From Paracamarosporium sp. OC-R06-R3 (lineage: Eukaryota; Ascomycota; Dothideomycetes; Pleosporales; Didymosphaeriaceae): 64,000 nucleotides of DNA. The position numbers and the translations under genes are program-made. Below the pieces are notes generated by a model. The model worked only from the letters and a program-made list of their open reading frames with translations. It had not been told where the DNA came from and made no database searches. Shown here in pieces: positions 1 to 10,996 of the stretch (positions are counted from its first letter, which is position 1; each line of letters begins with the position of its first letter). The stretch spans positions 2,547 to 66,546 of the forward strand of contig JACVRA010000121.1 of the NCBI GenBank assembly GCA_019828545.1. The letters are read 5' to 3'.

Positions 1-1320
1 TATAGACCTTTTAACTACCTACGTTAATATAAATAGGCTATTTACTACATTACGTTAACTATAGGTATAAGTTAGTAGCTTATTAAAACTTTAGAGACAT
101 AGAAAGTACTACTATAAGAGCCTAAAAAAAGACTTAGAAAATAAAGGAATTATACTAAGTCCTATAGAATAGAATATCCTATAAGGCCCTCTTAGTATTT
201 AGGAATATAAATAAGTAAAGAATTAAAAAACTAATCTTTAAAAAAGGGGACAAAGTTTTCCTATTATAAAAAAATCTTAAAATTAAATAGTAAAGTAAGA
301 AATTAGATTACCTATAAATAGGACTCTTTAAAATTCTAGAGAATAAAAAATTAGTTATAAATAAGCTTAAATTACTAAAAGAAATTAAAATATATTTAAC
401 CTTTTATAAATTACTACTAAAACTAGTACCTTAAGATGCTCTAATTAAAACCTAGTTAGAACTAAAGGAGAATAAGTATAAAATTAAATTAATTAAGAAT
501 TTATAAAAAATTAATAATTAACTTAAGTATCTAGTATTATAGAAAGGATAGCTAGAGTAATATAATATATAAAAACTAAAGGAAAACCTTATAAATTATA
601 AGAAATTACTAAAGGACTTCTAGTACTAGTATATAAAAATATATTTTTAGAAAAGTATAATTCTAAACCTAAAGCTAAGGGGATAACGTTAAAATTATAG
701 AAAAAATTAGAAAAATTAAGTAAAGAAGGATTAGCTTATAACTAGCCTAAGTTAAATAAGGGTTTAAATAGTAAAGGCCTAAAAAGTAAAAATATAATAG
801 TAGTTATACTAACTAAACCTACTACTTACTTTAATCCTTTTAACTCTTTAGTAGAAGTAATATTTTTTAATACTTAATAATACTTCTTTTTTTTAGCTAT
901 AGCTAACTTATCCTTAAGATCTAAGATATAATAATAAGTAGCTTATAGGTTAGAGGTAATCTATTACTACTTCTTTTATATCTCCTACTACTTAGTTTCT
1001 AACAACACTAGGTTATAATAATATTTAGTATAAATATAAAAACTATAATAATTTATTAATAACTCTACTACGTACTTTAAACCCTTCTTTTAGTAATAAC
1101 TATAGGAAGTTAATATCTCTATACTAGCCATAAAAATTTAATTAATACAATGATAATAGTACTAAGTTAAAGATAAATAAACTTTTAGTATAGTTAGATA
1201 AATAAGAATAGAAAGGAAAAGGATATAATAAGATAGGAATACCTACCTTTATACCTTAATAATACAACGCGGCACAGTTAATAAATTACGTAAGTCTTTA
1301 AAATAAAAACCTTAAATAAG
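1..1320 (+). mobile_element. RIP-degraded Ty3/gypsy retrotransposon remnant
   Basis: The stretch is extremely AT-rich, dominated by TpA with few CpA or TpG, and has no open frame of useful length, which is the signature of repeat-induced point mutation. Between about 230 and 640, one plus-strand frame ignoring stops still reads as the end of a gypsy polyprotein. First comes a KGDKVFLL-like start of the integrase C-terminal domain, then SKKLDY and GLFKILE, then a chromodomain tail ending in KLKENLINYKKLLKDF. Stops sit mainly where Arg, Gln or Trp codons are expected. The remaining ~700 bases are unreadable. Family assignment rests on the order of these short motifs; no intact protein remains. 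Confidence 0.75.
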
Positions 1321-1770
1321 GGGGTAATATTATAAGCACAAGAAATTAAAAACTATAGAATAGCACTTATAAGGTACTAGAGGCCAGAGGCCCTAACGCC
1401 GATCCAGACAACAAAGGAATCCTATGGGGCAGGATAAGTTAGCTAGAATCACGTAACCCTGATCTGCTAAGAATAGGGCTAAGTGATAGAGCGTACCACG
1501 TGACTATAATCTACCAAGAACTAGGATACGCGACAGAGCAAGATGGTGCTCCCTTTGGAAGGGAAGGCCAAGAGGGATTACAGACAGAACAGGACAAGGA
1601 CGAAGGATAGGACGACTAGTATATAGTCTAGGAGGATCTCTATACTTTTTACATTCTTTGTAGTTAACTTAAATTGTATCTTAACTCTTTAGTTAAGCAA
1701 TTCTTCTATATAAGAACAGTTAATCTTCTCTTAATACATTGTTAAGTATCCCTAATACTTAATTAGAGCT
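1321..1770 (+). repeat. probable 3' LTR of the gypsy element
   Basis: A purine-rich tract (aataagggggtaat) at about 1314-1327, just after the polyprotein fossil, looks like a polypurine tract followed by a TATTATAAGC start that would be TGTTATAAGC before RIP. A TATATAAG box lies near 1708. The interior at 1380-1610 is much richer in GC than its surroundings. The 3' boundary is not fixed because no second LTR or target-site duplication is in the window. Confidence 0.35.
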
Positions 1771-1807
1771 CAATAATCTTCGTTGCCAAACCGCTTTCCA
1801 TTACTAA

Positions 1808-2176
1808 AGCCCCACGGGCCCCGCTACGAGTAAACCCTACTGCCTTAGTACGGATCAGACCAGGTACGTAGTACGCCCCGTAACACTGGTGTTGGTGCAA
1901 AAACAGATCTCTAAGCTTCAAGCTGCTAACGAGGCCGCCACACGACGCAAATCGCATAAAAGAAAGCATGTACAGCGTAAGGGAGTTCTAACAGCTAAAG
2001 AAGGCCTACGGCTAGCTACTCTAAAGGACTTTGCAGCGCGTAGTAATGGCAAGAAGGCGAAGAAGAGGGCGTACACTAATAGAGGCGAATTGACTCAACG
2101 GCGCTGTAGACGCTATAGCCAGCCTAGGCACAACAGAACAACTTGTAAGCAGCCTGTAGAAGTAGATTCTGAGTAG
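1808..2176 (+). pseudogene. C-terminal fragment of a pogo/Fot1-type DDE transposase
   Basis: The open frame has no ATG and is preceded by a stop near 1805. It reads LQAANEAATRRKSHKRK, then a basic helix with FAARSNGKKAKKR, then a terminal zinc knuckle. This arrangement is typical of the C-terminus of fungal Tc1/mariner (pogo/Fot1) transposases. In the knuckle the second cysteine of C-x2-C-x4-H-x4-C is a tyrosine (TAT), consistent with a G-to-A RIP transition. The DDE catalytic core is absent, so the copy is dead. It abuts the LTR remnant, so the two elements are probably nested. Confidence 0.7.
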
Positions 2177-2215
2177 ATTGTACTATTACGATTTTTCATA
2201 GTAATTTATAGTGAT

Positions 2216-2240
2216 TCTATACTATCGTGTATAGTATAGA
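2216..2240. repeat. perfect 10-bp inverted repeat with 5-nt loop
   Basis: TCTATACTAT, a 5-base loop CGTGT, then ATAGTATAGA form an exact hairpin about 40 bases after the transposase stop. It may belong to the element's 3' untranslated or terminal region. Confidence 0.6.
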
Positions 2241-2261
2241 CTTTGGTGAGGACTTGGCATC

Positions 2262-2293
2262 GTGAGCCACTCGCTTGTGTGAGCCACTCGCTT
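2262..2293. repeat. 15-bp tandem direct repeat at the transposon end
   Basis: GTGAGCCACTCGCTT occurs at 2262-2276 and again at 2279-2293, separated by two bases. It sits between the transposase fragment and the next gene, and could mark the transposon terminus. Confidence 0.6.
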
Positions 2294-2383
2294 ATGAAGT
2301 ACGTTATATAACATTCTGTACTTAGGCCTACGCCGAATATTTATAAAATAACAAAATCCAGAAATGTCGTTGAACCATATCAC

Positions 2384-3300
2384 CTAATTAGAAGCAGCAG
2401 CCTTGTCGGCGAATGATGTGCCCTCTGCCTTAGCGCAACCTGAGCACGCACACTGGCCTGGGGCGCAGCCACACTTGCCGCTGTCAGAAGAGCAATTGCA
2501 CTGGGTCTTAGTAGAACCGGCGATCTGGTGGGGTGTGGCTTCTGCAGAAGAAGTTGACTTGTCACCTACGTTGTAGGTCAGTAAAATTTGTTGTGATGGA
2601 GTTGTACAACATCAGCTCAGTACACACCTCCATTACCACCTTGCTTCTTGAGATCGGCCAAGTGGCGGGCTTCGTTGTGAACATCAATAACAGTCTTGTT
2701 ACCCGTCTCATAAAATTGCCTTAGCTTCTGACCAGTGGGTGTGCCAGCAGCCTTGTCGAAGTAGGAGGTAAGCCCACGCCACCCAGCAGCGACCTTGTCC
2801 GACACACCAAGCTTCGTGTCGACGGCCTGAGCCCTCTGCGTGGCCTGGAAGCGTTGGTCGAAATTTTGAAGGGCACTAGTAAAACGAGTGCTGATGCCGT
2901 GCTGCTTGTCCAAAACGAGCGCCTGCTCGATTGCCTTGTCTGAAATGGTGTAGCCGTGCGCGAGATACTCCGCGACGATGCGGGCGCGAGGCTTCTCTTC
3001 CTGCTCGATGTGGTGATCACCATCCTTGGCCTCCTCCGCTGAGGCAGACTTATCGCCGGCGAGCTCGTCAATAGATTTGGAAGCGGTGACGTGCACGGAG
3101 TTGGGCCCGAGCTGGGTATTGTCCAGCAGAAGGGCCGTTTTCGCTGCGGCGGGCTTTTCGAAGGTAACGGTGGCTGCCTGTGTGTTTTCATCGGTGGGCT
3201 TTACTGAAATATCTGAGATCTTGCCACAAAAGCTGAAGAAAGACTTGATCTCGTCCTGGTTCGTCTTCGCGGAGATGTTTTCAACGTGTACTGTCGACAT
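2384..3300 (-). CDS. vip1: Vip1-like RRM protein with C-terminal metallothionein-like module
   Basis: Two exons (3300-2628 and 2565-2384) encode 284 aa. Residues 3-72 form an RRM (starting TVHVENI) like that of the Schizosaccharomyces Vip1 family. A middle helical region (about 98-215) contains GVSDKVAAGWRGLTSYFDKA, as in other Vip1-like proteins. The 62-nt intron has a GTGTGT donor, an ACTGAC branch and a GTAG acceptor. The second exon ends in a Cys-rich stretch with cysteines at 247, 249, 256, 258, 263, 265 and 268. The pattern CxC-x6-CxC-x4-CxC-x2-C is close to the small copper metallothionein of Neurospora. If the intron is retained, a stop follows four codons beyond the splice site and the module is lost. 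RNA binding and metal binding are inferred from family and motif. The exon join is supported by frame and by the Cys spacing. Confidence 0.8.
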
Positions 3301-3688
3301 ATTTGCGGGTGACGTGATTTGCGCTTAATGTGTTTCGGTCGAGGTCTGATAAAAGCTTTGGGTAGAGGGGTATGTTAAACAGAGTGTGTCGTGTAAGTGG
3401 CAAGGAAGCTTGCGTCGAGGGGCGTTTATAAATGTCGTAACTAGCAAAGTCAGGCAGGAGGGGCGCAGCGAGAGGCACGCGTCGAATGACGTACATGTGG
3501 CTGCTGCTGTGGCTGCTGCTGTGGCTGAATAAGCGAATCATCCAGATTAGCACGAAGCTTATATAGTTCACATGTCAAGCGTGTGAGTGATTTACAATGT
3601 ATTTTGATGCATCAAAAACTCAAATATTCATTCACATACTTAACTCCAAACATGATTGTCCTTGAAGTCTTTTCTTCAATAGAATACT
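3301..3688. other. intergenic: vip1 promoter and kinase 3' flank
   Basis: No gene is seen. It contains a GTGGCTGCTGCT repeat (two and a half copies, 3497-3527), presumably in the vip1 upstream region. Confidence 0.6.
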
Positions 3689-5584
3689 TCATCTCTCCCA
3701 CCCTGAAATCGCATCGTCCACTTCCTTGCGATACCGCTGTTGGCTTTCGCACTGCTCTAGGAAAACTTTGTACTTCGCCTGCAGTAGGCTCTTCAATGCC
3801 TTGTCTGTGGACGGTTTGACCATCTTACCCGCCTTACTGAACCGATCCATGATGTCCCACAGCGGTTCACTCTTGCCCTCGCCGTCGGCACTTGCGGCCT
3901 TCGCTCCAAGCATAGCTGCTCCGTGAACGACTGCTGCGTGCACGTATCGTGGTATCAGGACCGGCATATCGCACGCTGCAGCAACAAGCTCCATGAGTAT
4001 GTCATTTTGGCATTGTGAACCCGACATGAAGATCGAGGAAATGACGTGACCGGATTTGTTCATGGCGGAGACAATCTGATGTGTCTGCAGCGCAATAAAT
4101 TCCATCGTGGCGTAATAATACAGTGCAAGGCCATCTAAACTCTTGTCAGAACTCAGCCCGATAACCGAGCCCTTCATGTTCGGGTCTGCGATGGGCGAGC
4201 GATTGCCGAACAGGTCGCCGTAGAAAAAGAAGTGGCGGCCCAACCAGGAAGTGTGCGGTGCATTCTCTTTCTCAGCAAGTTCTCGAAGATGCTCGTTCAA
4301 GTAGTCGTATATATTGAGGTTTAGGGTTTCGGCTACTGTTGTGGCCTCTTGATACGCAGGATGCGTCTCAATGACGTGCTTCAGTAGCTCACCCGTAGCG
4401 CTCTGTCCACCCTCAGCCATCCAGAAATCAGGGAGCAGGACATCGCGGTACGGTCCCCAGACACCATTTACGAACACGGGTTCGCGCGACATGGCCAGGT
4501 GGCAGGTAGATGTCCCAGCTACGGCAGCAAGACGAGTAAATGCTTGTGAAACATCGTTCTTTGGCGCATCCATGTCCAAGGTATCTTCGTCAAGTTTGAC
4601 CTTCGCACCGACTGTACCGATCCAACCAGCATAAGCATCGATGACACCGCTACCAACAGCGATGCCTGGTTGTAAACCCATGTCGGCTGCTGCCTTCTCA
4701 CTCAACGTGCCGACAAGCTCGCCAGCGGTGAGGTACCGGCCGTTCTATAACGTGTCAGCCAGCGCACAAATTATGGCAGGAGGAACATCACCACGTTGTC
4801 AACACCACCCATCCGCTTGAAGTTGTCTTCACAGAGATCTTCCAGTCCAATTTCTTTCAGGAAGTCCTCCTGCCACCCTTTTACGCTACCATCCACGCCT
4901 ACTGGAACGAATCCCTGCTTACAAACCACGCTGCAGTAGCTTCGCGTTTCATTTCCAGTAGCGATATGTGTCAGTGCATCAGTCAAATCGTAGAATTTAC
5001 AGCGCTCGAAAAGCTCCTTTGGCATGTTATTTTTCAACCAGAGTACCTTCGGTATTTCCATTTCGATCGACATCTTCCCTCCCACGTAACGAAGTAGATT
5101 GTGATTGGTGGCATTGATCTTGTTTGTCTCTTGTACTGGTCGGTGATCTAGCCACAAAATGACATTGCGATCATTGCCATCTTTGTTATCGAAGTCCGGC
5201 CCGGTCACGGATACGGGTTCGTCAGTATCGTTGGAGAAAACGGAGAGTGAGCAGGTGGCGTCGAAACCAATACCTCTGATAGAGGTTTTGTCGATGCCGT
5301 GCTGATCTATTGCGCGCCTGACCGAGGAGCATATGCAACGCCAGATGTCTGTTGTTGATTGTTCCTAGCGATATCAGGTCTATACTTAAGACAGTCTATC
5401 ATGTAGAGATACGTACATAGTAGCCGGTTTGTGGCTGCCACAGGCCGATATTCTCTGAAGCCAATCCAACTATGTCGCCCTGATCGTTCATAATACAAGC
5501 TCGGGCACTACCTGTACCTACATCAATACCAATGTAATGCTCGACATGAGGACGGATCTCGTCGCGAGCGAAGTTGGAAGTCAT
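3689..5584 (-). CDS. FGGY-family carbohydrate kinase, D-ribulokinase type
   Basis: Three exons (5584-5417, 5364-4792, 4744-3689), all phase 0, give about 598 aa. The N-terminus has the phosphate-binding GIDVGTGSARAC (about 19-30). It is followed by GIGFDATCSLSVF, matching the TCSLV-type motif of the YDR109C/human FGGY D-ribulokinase branch except for the last residue (Ser). LDHR and the FGGY-type IPKVLWLKNN follow. GSGVIDAYAGWIG (exon 3) carries the expected catalytic Asp. GSQCQND and a C-terminal ATPase half complete the fold. Length fits this eukaryotic branch. The likely reaction is ATP-dependent phosphorylation of D-ribulose or another free pentulose in the cytosol. Exon 2 could alternatively end three bases earlier, losing one Val. 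Confidence 0.85.
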
Positions 5585-6098
5585 GATTTCGATCTACGGA
5601 AAGGAAGGAACGATCAGGGAGTAAAAAATTGAAAATTAGGACTAGACAGAGGGGGATGGGAGAGAGTCGAGGATAAATGTTGAGCGCACAACAAAGCTTC
5701 GCTGCGGGATGAGCTCATGCAGCCCCTCGAACACTCCTAGCATGTGGGGGCGGGGCAAGCTCTACTCCTTAGTGAAGAACCAATTGACTGAAGGCGGTGC
5801 ATGTTTTGCCAGAACCATTTCCTTAGTCGGCCTGTGAGCCGTGTATGGGGCTTGACATTTGTGGAGATCGTGAGCCTTGGGGTCCACTCTTTCGAGGATC
5901 CCGCTTGGTGTTGGCTTGTTGGCGCTGACAAGTCGACAATTCGCCACCAAAAGAAAAGGCACAGATCCGCGGGTGTTCGGAGTACTTCCCGGAGCGGCGG
6001 CAAGGTCAACGGTCTCGGTGAAACATTCCACCGATCTGAAGCATCAGCCCGTTCAAACGCGAACCGACTACAGCAGCAACCGGAGAAGGCCGTCCACC
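5585..6098. promoter_or_regulatory. divergent promoter region, FGGY kinase / EMC10
   Basis: 514 bases lie between two divergently transcribed start codons. Open frames here lack support. An upstream in-frame extension of EMC10 to 5877 exists, but the signal peptide starts at 6099. Confidence 0.5.
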
Positions 6099-6720
6099 AT
6101 GTTGCTCTCCAAGCTCATGCTACTCCCCGTAGCGGTCGCTTCCTCCGTCACGATCTACATGCACTCCGTACCGTCAGCATCATCCCCGCAAACCGCCGTC
6201 ATTCCTTCGCCTATCCCGCTGGTCCAGATTTCGTACGATGCTGAGCAAACTGCTGGCACCGTAGTTTCGTACACACCACCACAAGGCTCCTATGCTCCGG
6301 ATCATCTCTTGCGCATAGGTCTCCACGACACCACAACAACCACGTGGAAAGGCGTCGTTACATCAGCAGCGAGCTTCGCAGGGGAGTACAGGAAGAAGTT
6401 TGTGGTGCATGTGGATGAGAAGGGGGAGCCTTACCATATTGGATTTGCCACGAGCGCCGACGGAGCGGGAGAGGAGATCGAGGTAGAGATTGTCAAGAGG
6501 GAGGCTGGACCGAAGCCTGTCCTGAACAAGCCGATTGTGCTCAACGCGGATGGAAGAATTGACTCTAAGGAACCTGAAAAGACTTTCTTTCAAAAGTGAG
6601 TATTTTGACACTACGATCTTATACTACGTTTGATACTGATGCTGACGTGTGAACAGATACTGGTGGATGATTGCGATATTCCTTGTCGTGCAGCTAGTTG
6701 CAGGAGGCGGGAAGGAGTGA
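6099..6720 (+). CDS. EMC10: ER membrane protein complex subunit 10 (EMC10)
   Basis: Exons 6099-6595 and 6657-6720 join in frame to 186 aa. The start was chosen because MLLSKLMLLPVAVASS is a convincing signal peptide; the upstream frame has none. The lumenal domain (about 35-160) has VQISYDAEQTAGTVVSY and HLLRIGLHD, as in EMC10 proteins. The tail QKYWWMIAIFLVVQLVAGGGKE is the single membrane anchor. The intron has a GTGAGT donor, a GCTGAC branch and a CAG acceptor. The EMC inserts and folds membrane proteins in the ER. If the intron is retained, a TGA follows immediately after FFQK, giving a soluble form without the anchor. Confidence 0.85.
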
Positions 6721-7263
6721 AGTCGAAGCTGCACACAGTATCGTTGCCAATGTTGCGCCACCGTTCCTCAATCGTGCTACTGGGAGCTACATGTGGTGAG
6801 TGCTATCTACATGTTACGGAGACGAACCGACTTCTCAGAGTTGCATCTCTCGTATTTCCTGCCCCACCGCTGGCGACGCAGAATTCCCCCTGCTGCCAGA
6901 CCGAGCAGTTGCATAGCATCAAGACAGGGTGTTCGAAGGGGGATTAAATGAAGTTATCTACCTCCCCGCAGAAAACTCGAATGCCGAATGTTCATTTTAT
7001 TCCCGACTACTGTCATCGTTACTCCGGGCTATGCATGGAAACCATTAACCTAACACGCCTTGAAACCACCAGAAACCGCGATATCCCAAACTACCTGTAC
7101 GTCTCGCGGACATAGCGGCAATAATGATCCTCCAGAGGGTATCAATCGTAAAGAATGTCATTGTGGGGTTTGTCCCCTTCGACATGGCCGTGCCATGAGG
7201 TTGTGTAGGGTGTGATGTTGCGCACGAGGACAATGTTCAAAGCCTTGATGCAGTGTTTGCGAC
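6721..7263. other. intergenic, convergent 3' ends
   Basis: Nothing recognisable. This is 3' flank for EMC10 (plus) and the RRM gene (minus). Confidence 0.5.
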
Positions 7264-8176
7264 TTAATAGCGCCTCCGAGGTCCTCGTGGTGGATTGCTT
7301 CGGTCGTTGAACCCGTAACGGCCATCCTGGAAGCTACCAGCACGAGCTCCACCGTTGGTATCGACCTCCATGTCATCATATGATGGTTGAGTCAGACGGC
7401 CGGAGGGCCGTGTGTGAAGCGTAGCCGAGCTGGGACCGCCTTCCTTCATGTAAACGTAAAGCGTCTTGCCATCCGCCTGATGTCCAAGACTGTCAGCTAC
7501 GTCCTCGTCGTGTTTGTTGTATAAGGAGATATATCATTGCTGCACCCACCTTTTTACCGTTGAAGGTTGCGATGACATTCTCAGCACCATCTTTTGTTGC
7601 AAAGGTGAGCTCCGCCATAACCGTGGGCTTCGCAACAACAACCCTGCAATCGAGGAGCTCCCCGCCAACCTGTCCCATGACCTGCTCGATGTCTGCGGCA
7701 GTGGTGCCTATGGCGAAGTTGGAAGCCATGACTGTATGCGGGGCGCCGCTGGTCGCAGCGCCTCTTATGCTGAGGCCTATGTCTGCTGGCCCGTTTCGTG
7801 CGTCCCTGTTTAGCGCAGATGCGAACTTGTCGAACGTGCGCGTATTGCGGTCAACCTGCGAAGCAGACACGGTGCGGTTGAGACCCTTGCCCGGGGGCCC
7901 GTTCGGATTGTTGAGCTTGTGCAAGTCATGCTGCCACTTTCCATCGATGCTGGTCGCGGGTTTCGCTGAAGACGAGCGCTGCTTCTGAATGCCGCTCATA
8001 CGACTGAGCAACGTGGGTTTTTGCGAGGTTGCACGTCCGTTTAATGATGCTGCGCCGGATCCAGACCCGTTGGCCTTGCGCCCGCGGCTCCCTAGGAACT
8101 GCTGCGCAAGTGCTTCATTTCTTTTCTTCTCGCGCGAATCTTTGACGAAGTCGGCAAACGAAGCATTCTGGGCCAT
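7264..8176 (-). CDS. RRM-domain RNA-binding protein, function unknown
   Basis: Exons 8176-7550 and 7476-7264, both phase 0, give 279 aa. The intron has a GTGGGT donor and a CAG acceptor and joins FNGKK to ADGKTLYVYM, restoring the last RRM strand. Residues 1-145 are low-complexity and basic (ADFVKDSREKKRNEALAQQFLG, SRGRKANGSGSG). An RRM spans about 147-222 and begins HTVMASNFAIGTTAADIEQVM. The C-terminus is Arg/Gly/Pro-rich (RSNPPRGPRRRY). The single central RRM between basic tails resembles mRNA-export adaptors of the Yra1/REF type, but the match is not close enough to name it. The frame stays open upstream to 8395 without an ATG, so the start at 8176 was chosen. Confidence 0.75.
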
Positions 8177-9892
8177 GATTGGGGCGATTGGATTCCCTTG
8201 CGGCGTCGATGTGGGAGGTTTGGTAGCTTTCGCGTGCAGGGAGAGGCGCAAAGAATGGATGCGGCGCGTCCATGTCACTGCGCACGGCCCGTTCTCGGCG
8301 GCCGGGGAAACCCACGCCGCGCAAAACTTCCAATAAGTTCTCGCTGGGACCTGGTCTGCTTTTCTACCACACAGCTCAGCTCCTGGTAAGTCCACCCCGA
8401 GTTTCCTTTCTGTCCTACCTGATGAACAATCGTGTCGCCCCTATCATACTTAAGATGGTGATTGACCCCCAAGCCAAACGGGATTTCTGACAACCTTCGA
8501 CTTTCCAAGTTTCTCTCTTCGCACCTCTGAGGCACGATGCTGACATTCATAAGAACAGTGCACGCTCAGTACCCTGCTGCTGCTGCGAAGGCAGCCTAAT
8601 GATTCGGCGGACATGCAGCCAACGCGAGATACAACAGGTCGTTTCTCGCCAGGCGTTGACACTGCTCCAATATGAACTAGGCTCGAGTGTGCGTGGTATA
8701 TCTGAGTAGAGAGTTTCAAAACAGCTGTGCTAGTTTGCTATACGCAGAATTCGGACACAACATGCATACCTATCATCGGCACACGATGTCGCCAGGTACT
8801 ATCTAGCATGGCCCATGTAAGCAACATTCAATTTCTTGCACCACTTTATATGATGAGCAACATATGTACTATCAAATACCGACCTACCCTGGGGATCAAA
8901 ATATGGTTCGATTACCTGAGAGCTTCTTAAGCACGTCCGCATTACTACTCTACCCTTTGTCATAACCGCTAATTCTTCGAAGTAGTCGATGCTTGTCTTC
9001 CGTTACTCCTGCAAAGTCCATGGTACGCGCATACGCTGGTCAAGGTATGTTACTATCTACAACAATGCACTGCACAATGATGAACGAATTTCCATGCTAG
9101 CACTGAAGGGGTTACCCTGATGCTGGATCAAACAATTACTTTTCATCTTTCGACTGATTGTCCATCGATCGACGTTTAGCATGCCCTGCTTTGTGTGGTA
9201 CTATGCTAACTCAGGTACAGATTTATCGCGTGCATGTGCCGCAACGTTCGCCTAAGCGGCACGTTCAAGCGGCATCCATAACTCCGCGCCTCATGATTTT
9301 GCTGTTCGAACTGATCGGAGTGCGCATGTGTCGCCTTAACCTACATCTACCATGCGCTCCGGCGAACAGAGCTCTCGTGCTCAAGGTAAGCGGCTTGTTA
9401 GAGAAGTACACAAAGTAGCATGAGCGAGGTCGTAGGGTAGTAGTAAATCAATAGCGTTGTCGAGCTTTGCTCGTTACTTAATGACCAGCAACTATAAATA
9501 TGTCCTAAACGTGTGTAGAATGTTGATCACGCTTCAACAAATCAATGGGTTAGCGAGGGTTTCGATCAGGCATTTACTGCGCTCTTTCTGCATGACACGC
9601 GGGAAAAACACAAGCTATGGTGCTGGGACGAAAATTTGACGATACGCTGTTGCCCCAGCTTAGGCGGAGCAGAGGGCGAACTTGGACGTATGTTCCTGAC
9701 CGTAAAACATACGAGCAGAAGTACCTGAATTCTTGTGTACCTGTTTGTAGCACGGAATTTCGGCAAAACTCGGAGCCGAGCTATGTACCCTGACATCTGA
9801 TAAGCGTGTCTCCACTTCAACACTGGAACTCACCGCAACTTGCACCTTCGCCTTTGCTTGGAAGTCACAGCAGAGAGTGAATCTATACGAAA
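8177..9892. other. 1.7-kb gene-free interval
   Basis: Only short unsupported frames occur on either strand, without splice-linked coding. It contains the promoters of the RRM gene (minus) and SFH5 (plus). No tRNA or repeat was identified. Confidence 0.5.
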
Positions 9893-10996
9893 ATGGCGAC
9901 CAAACCTGAAGAGTCAACAAATGTCCTCACAGACGCTGCAACCCAGCCTGTGGACAAGCAGTCCGAAGCACCACACGGCGCCGCAGCGCCCCAAGATCCC
10001 GTGACCGAGAAGGCAGAGAGCACTCTCGTAGCTCCCACTGAGGGACCGAAGAACTTGGATCTCTCAGAAGAAGAAAAGGCAGATAACACCACTGCCGCTG
10101 TTGCTGCTGCGCCCGTTTCCGCCTCAGCAGCTCCCATAGACGACACAAACCCCTCCACCTCCCTAACATGGCCAGAGACCTCCGCTGAGCACCCTCTCAC
10201 CATCTTTTTCAGTCAGATTGAAGATTTGACCAAGGAAACATCCTACAATGAAGTCTACGGAATCACTCTATCGCATGCCAATGAATTCCACACCAAGCTC
10301 ATCCTGCAGAAATTCTTACGCGCCAATCAGGGGGACTTCGATAAGGCGAAACAACAGCTTGTGGACACACTGAAGTGGCGCAAGGAATTCAATCCGATCA
10401 AAGCTGCCGATGAAACATTCGACAAAAACCGGTTTGATGGATTGGGCTGGATTTTGCAGGTTGAAAATGTGCCAGAAAGTGCAAACAAGAGCGATGTGGT
10501 CACTTTCAACATTTACGGTGCAGTGAAAGATAACAAGAAGACGTTTGGTGATATCGAGGCTTTCCTGCGCTGGCGTGTCGGCCTCATGGAGCGTTCGGTC
10601 CGTCACTTGAACCTTTCATCAGCCACGCAAGCAATTCCCGATTTTGGTGCCGGCCCCGACCCCTACCAAGGCATCCAAATTCACGACTATCTGCAAGTCT
10701 CGTTCATCCGGCAAGATCCGCTCGTAAAAGCTGCAACTAAGAAAACCATTGAGGTTCTTGGCCGCTATTATCCGGAAACACTGTCGCGTAAGTTCTTTGT
10801 AAACGTGCCGCTAGTTATGGGCTGGGTCTACCAAGCAGCCAAGATGATTGTGAGCAAGGAGACGGCGAAGAAGTTTACAGTGTTGAGTTATGGAAATGCA
10901 CTGGTGGGTGAGCTGGGTAAGGGCCTACCGAAAGAGTATGGAGGTGAAAGGGGGCCACTGAGTGAGGTTGGGGAGGGGATGCAGCTTGAGGGGTGA
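9893..10996 (+). CDS. SFH5: Phosphatidylinositol transfer protein SFH5 (Sec14 family)
   Basis: A single exon encodes 367 aa. Residues 1-95 are disordered and Ala/Pro/Glu-rich. A CRAL-TRIO N-terminal helical region follows (about 125-165, with LILQKFLRANQGDFDKAKQQL and LKWRKEF). The Sec14 lipid-binding domain covers about 190-350, with HDYLQVSFIRQDPLVKAATK, YYPETLSRKFFVNVPLVMGWVY and LPKEYGG. This architecture is that of fungal Sfh5, a non-classical Sec14 homologue that transfers phosphatidylinositol and, in yeast, binds heme. It probably acts at the ER and cytosol. It is convergent with the cytochrome b2-like gene. Confidence 0.9.
   Translation: MATKPEESTNVLTDAATQPVDKQSEAPHGAAAPQDPVTEKAESTLVAPTEGPKNLDLSEEEKADNTTAAVAAAPVSASAAPIDDTNPSTSLTWPETSAEHPLTIFFSQIEDLTKETSYNEVYGITLSHANEFHTKLILQKFLRANQGDFDKAKQQLVDTLKWRKEFNPIKAADETFDKNRFDGLGWILQVENVPESANKSDVVTFNIYGAVKDNKKTFGDIEAFLRWRVGLMERSVRHLNLSSATQAIPDFGAGPDPYQGIQIHDYLQVSFIRQDPLVKAATKKTIEVLGRYYPETLSRKFFVNVPLVMGWVYQAAKMIVSKETAKKFTVLSYGNALVGELGKGLPKEYGGERGPLSEVGEGMQLEG

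Noticed and set aside
8900..8920. GGTTCGATTACC resembling a tRNA B-box
   Set aside because: No matching A-box or acceptor stem could be paired around it.
9158..9418. 86-codon plus-strand frame upstream of SFH5
   Set aside because: Random composition and no recognised family.
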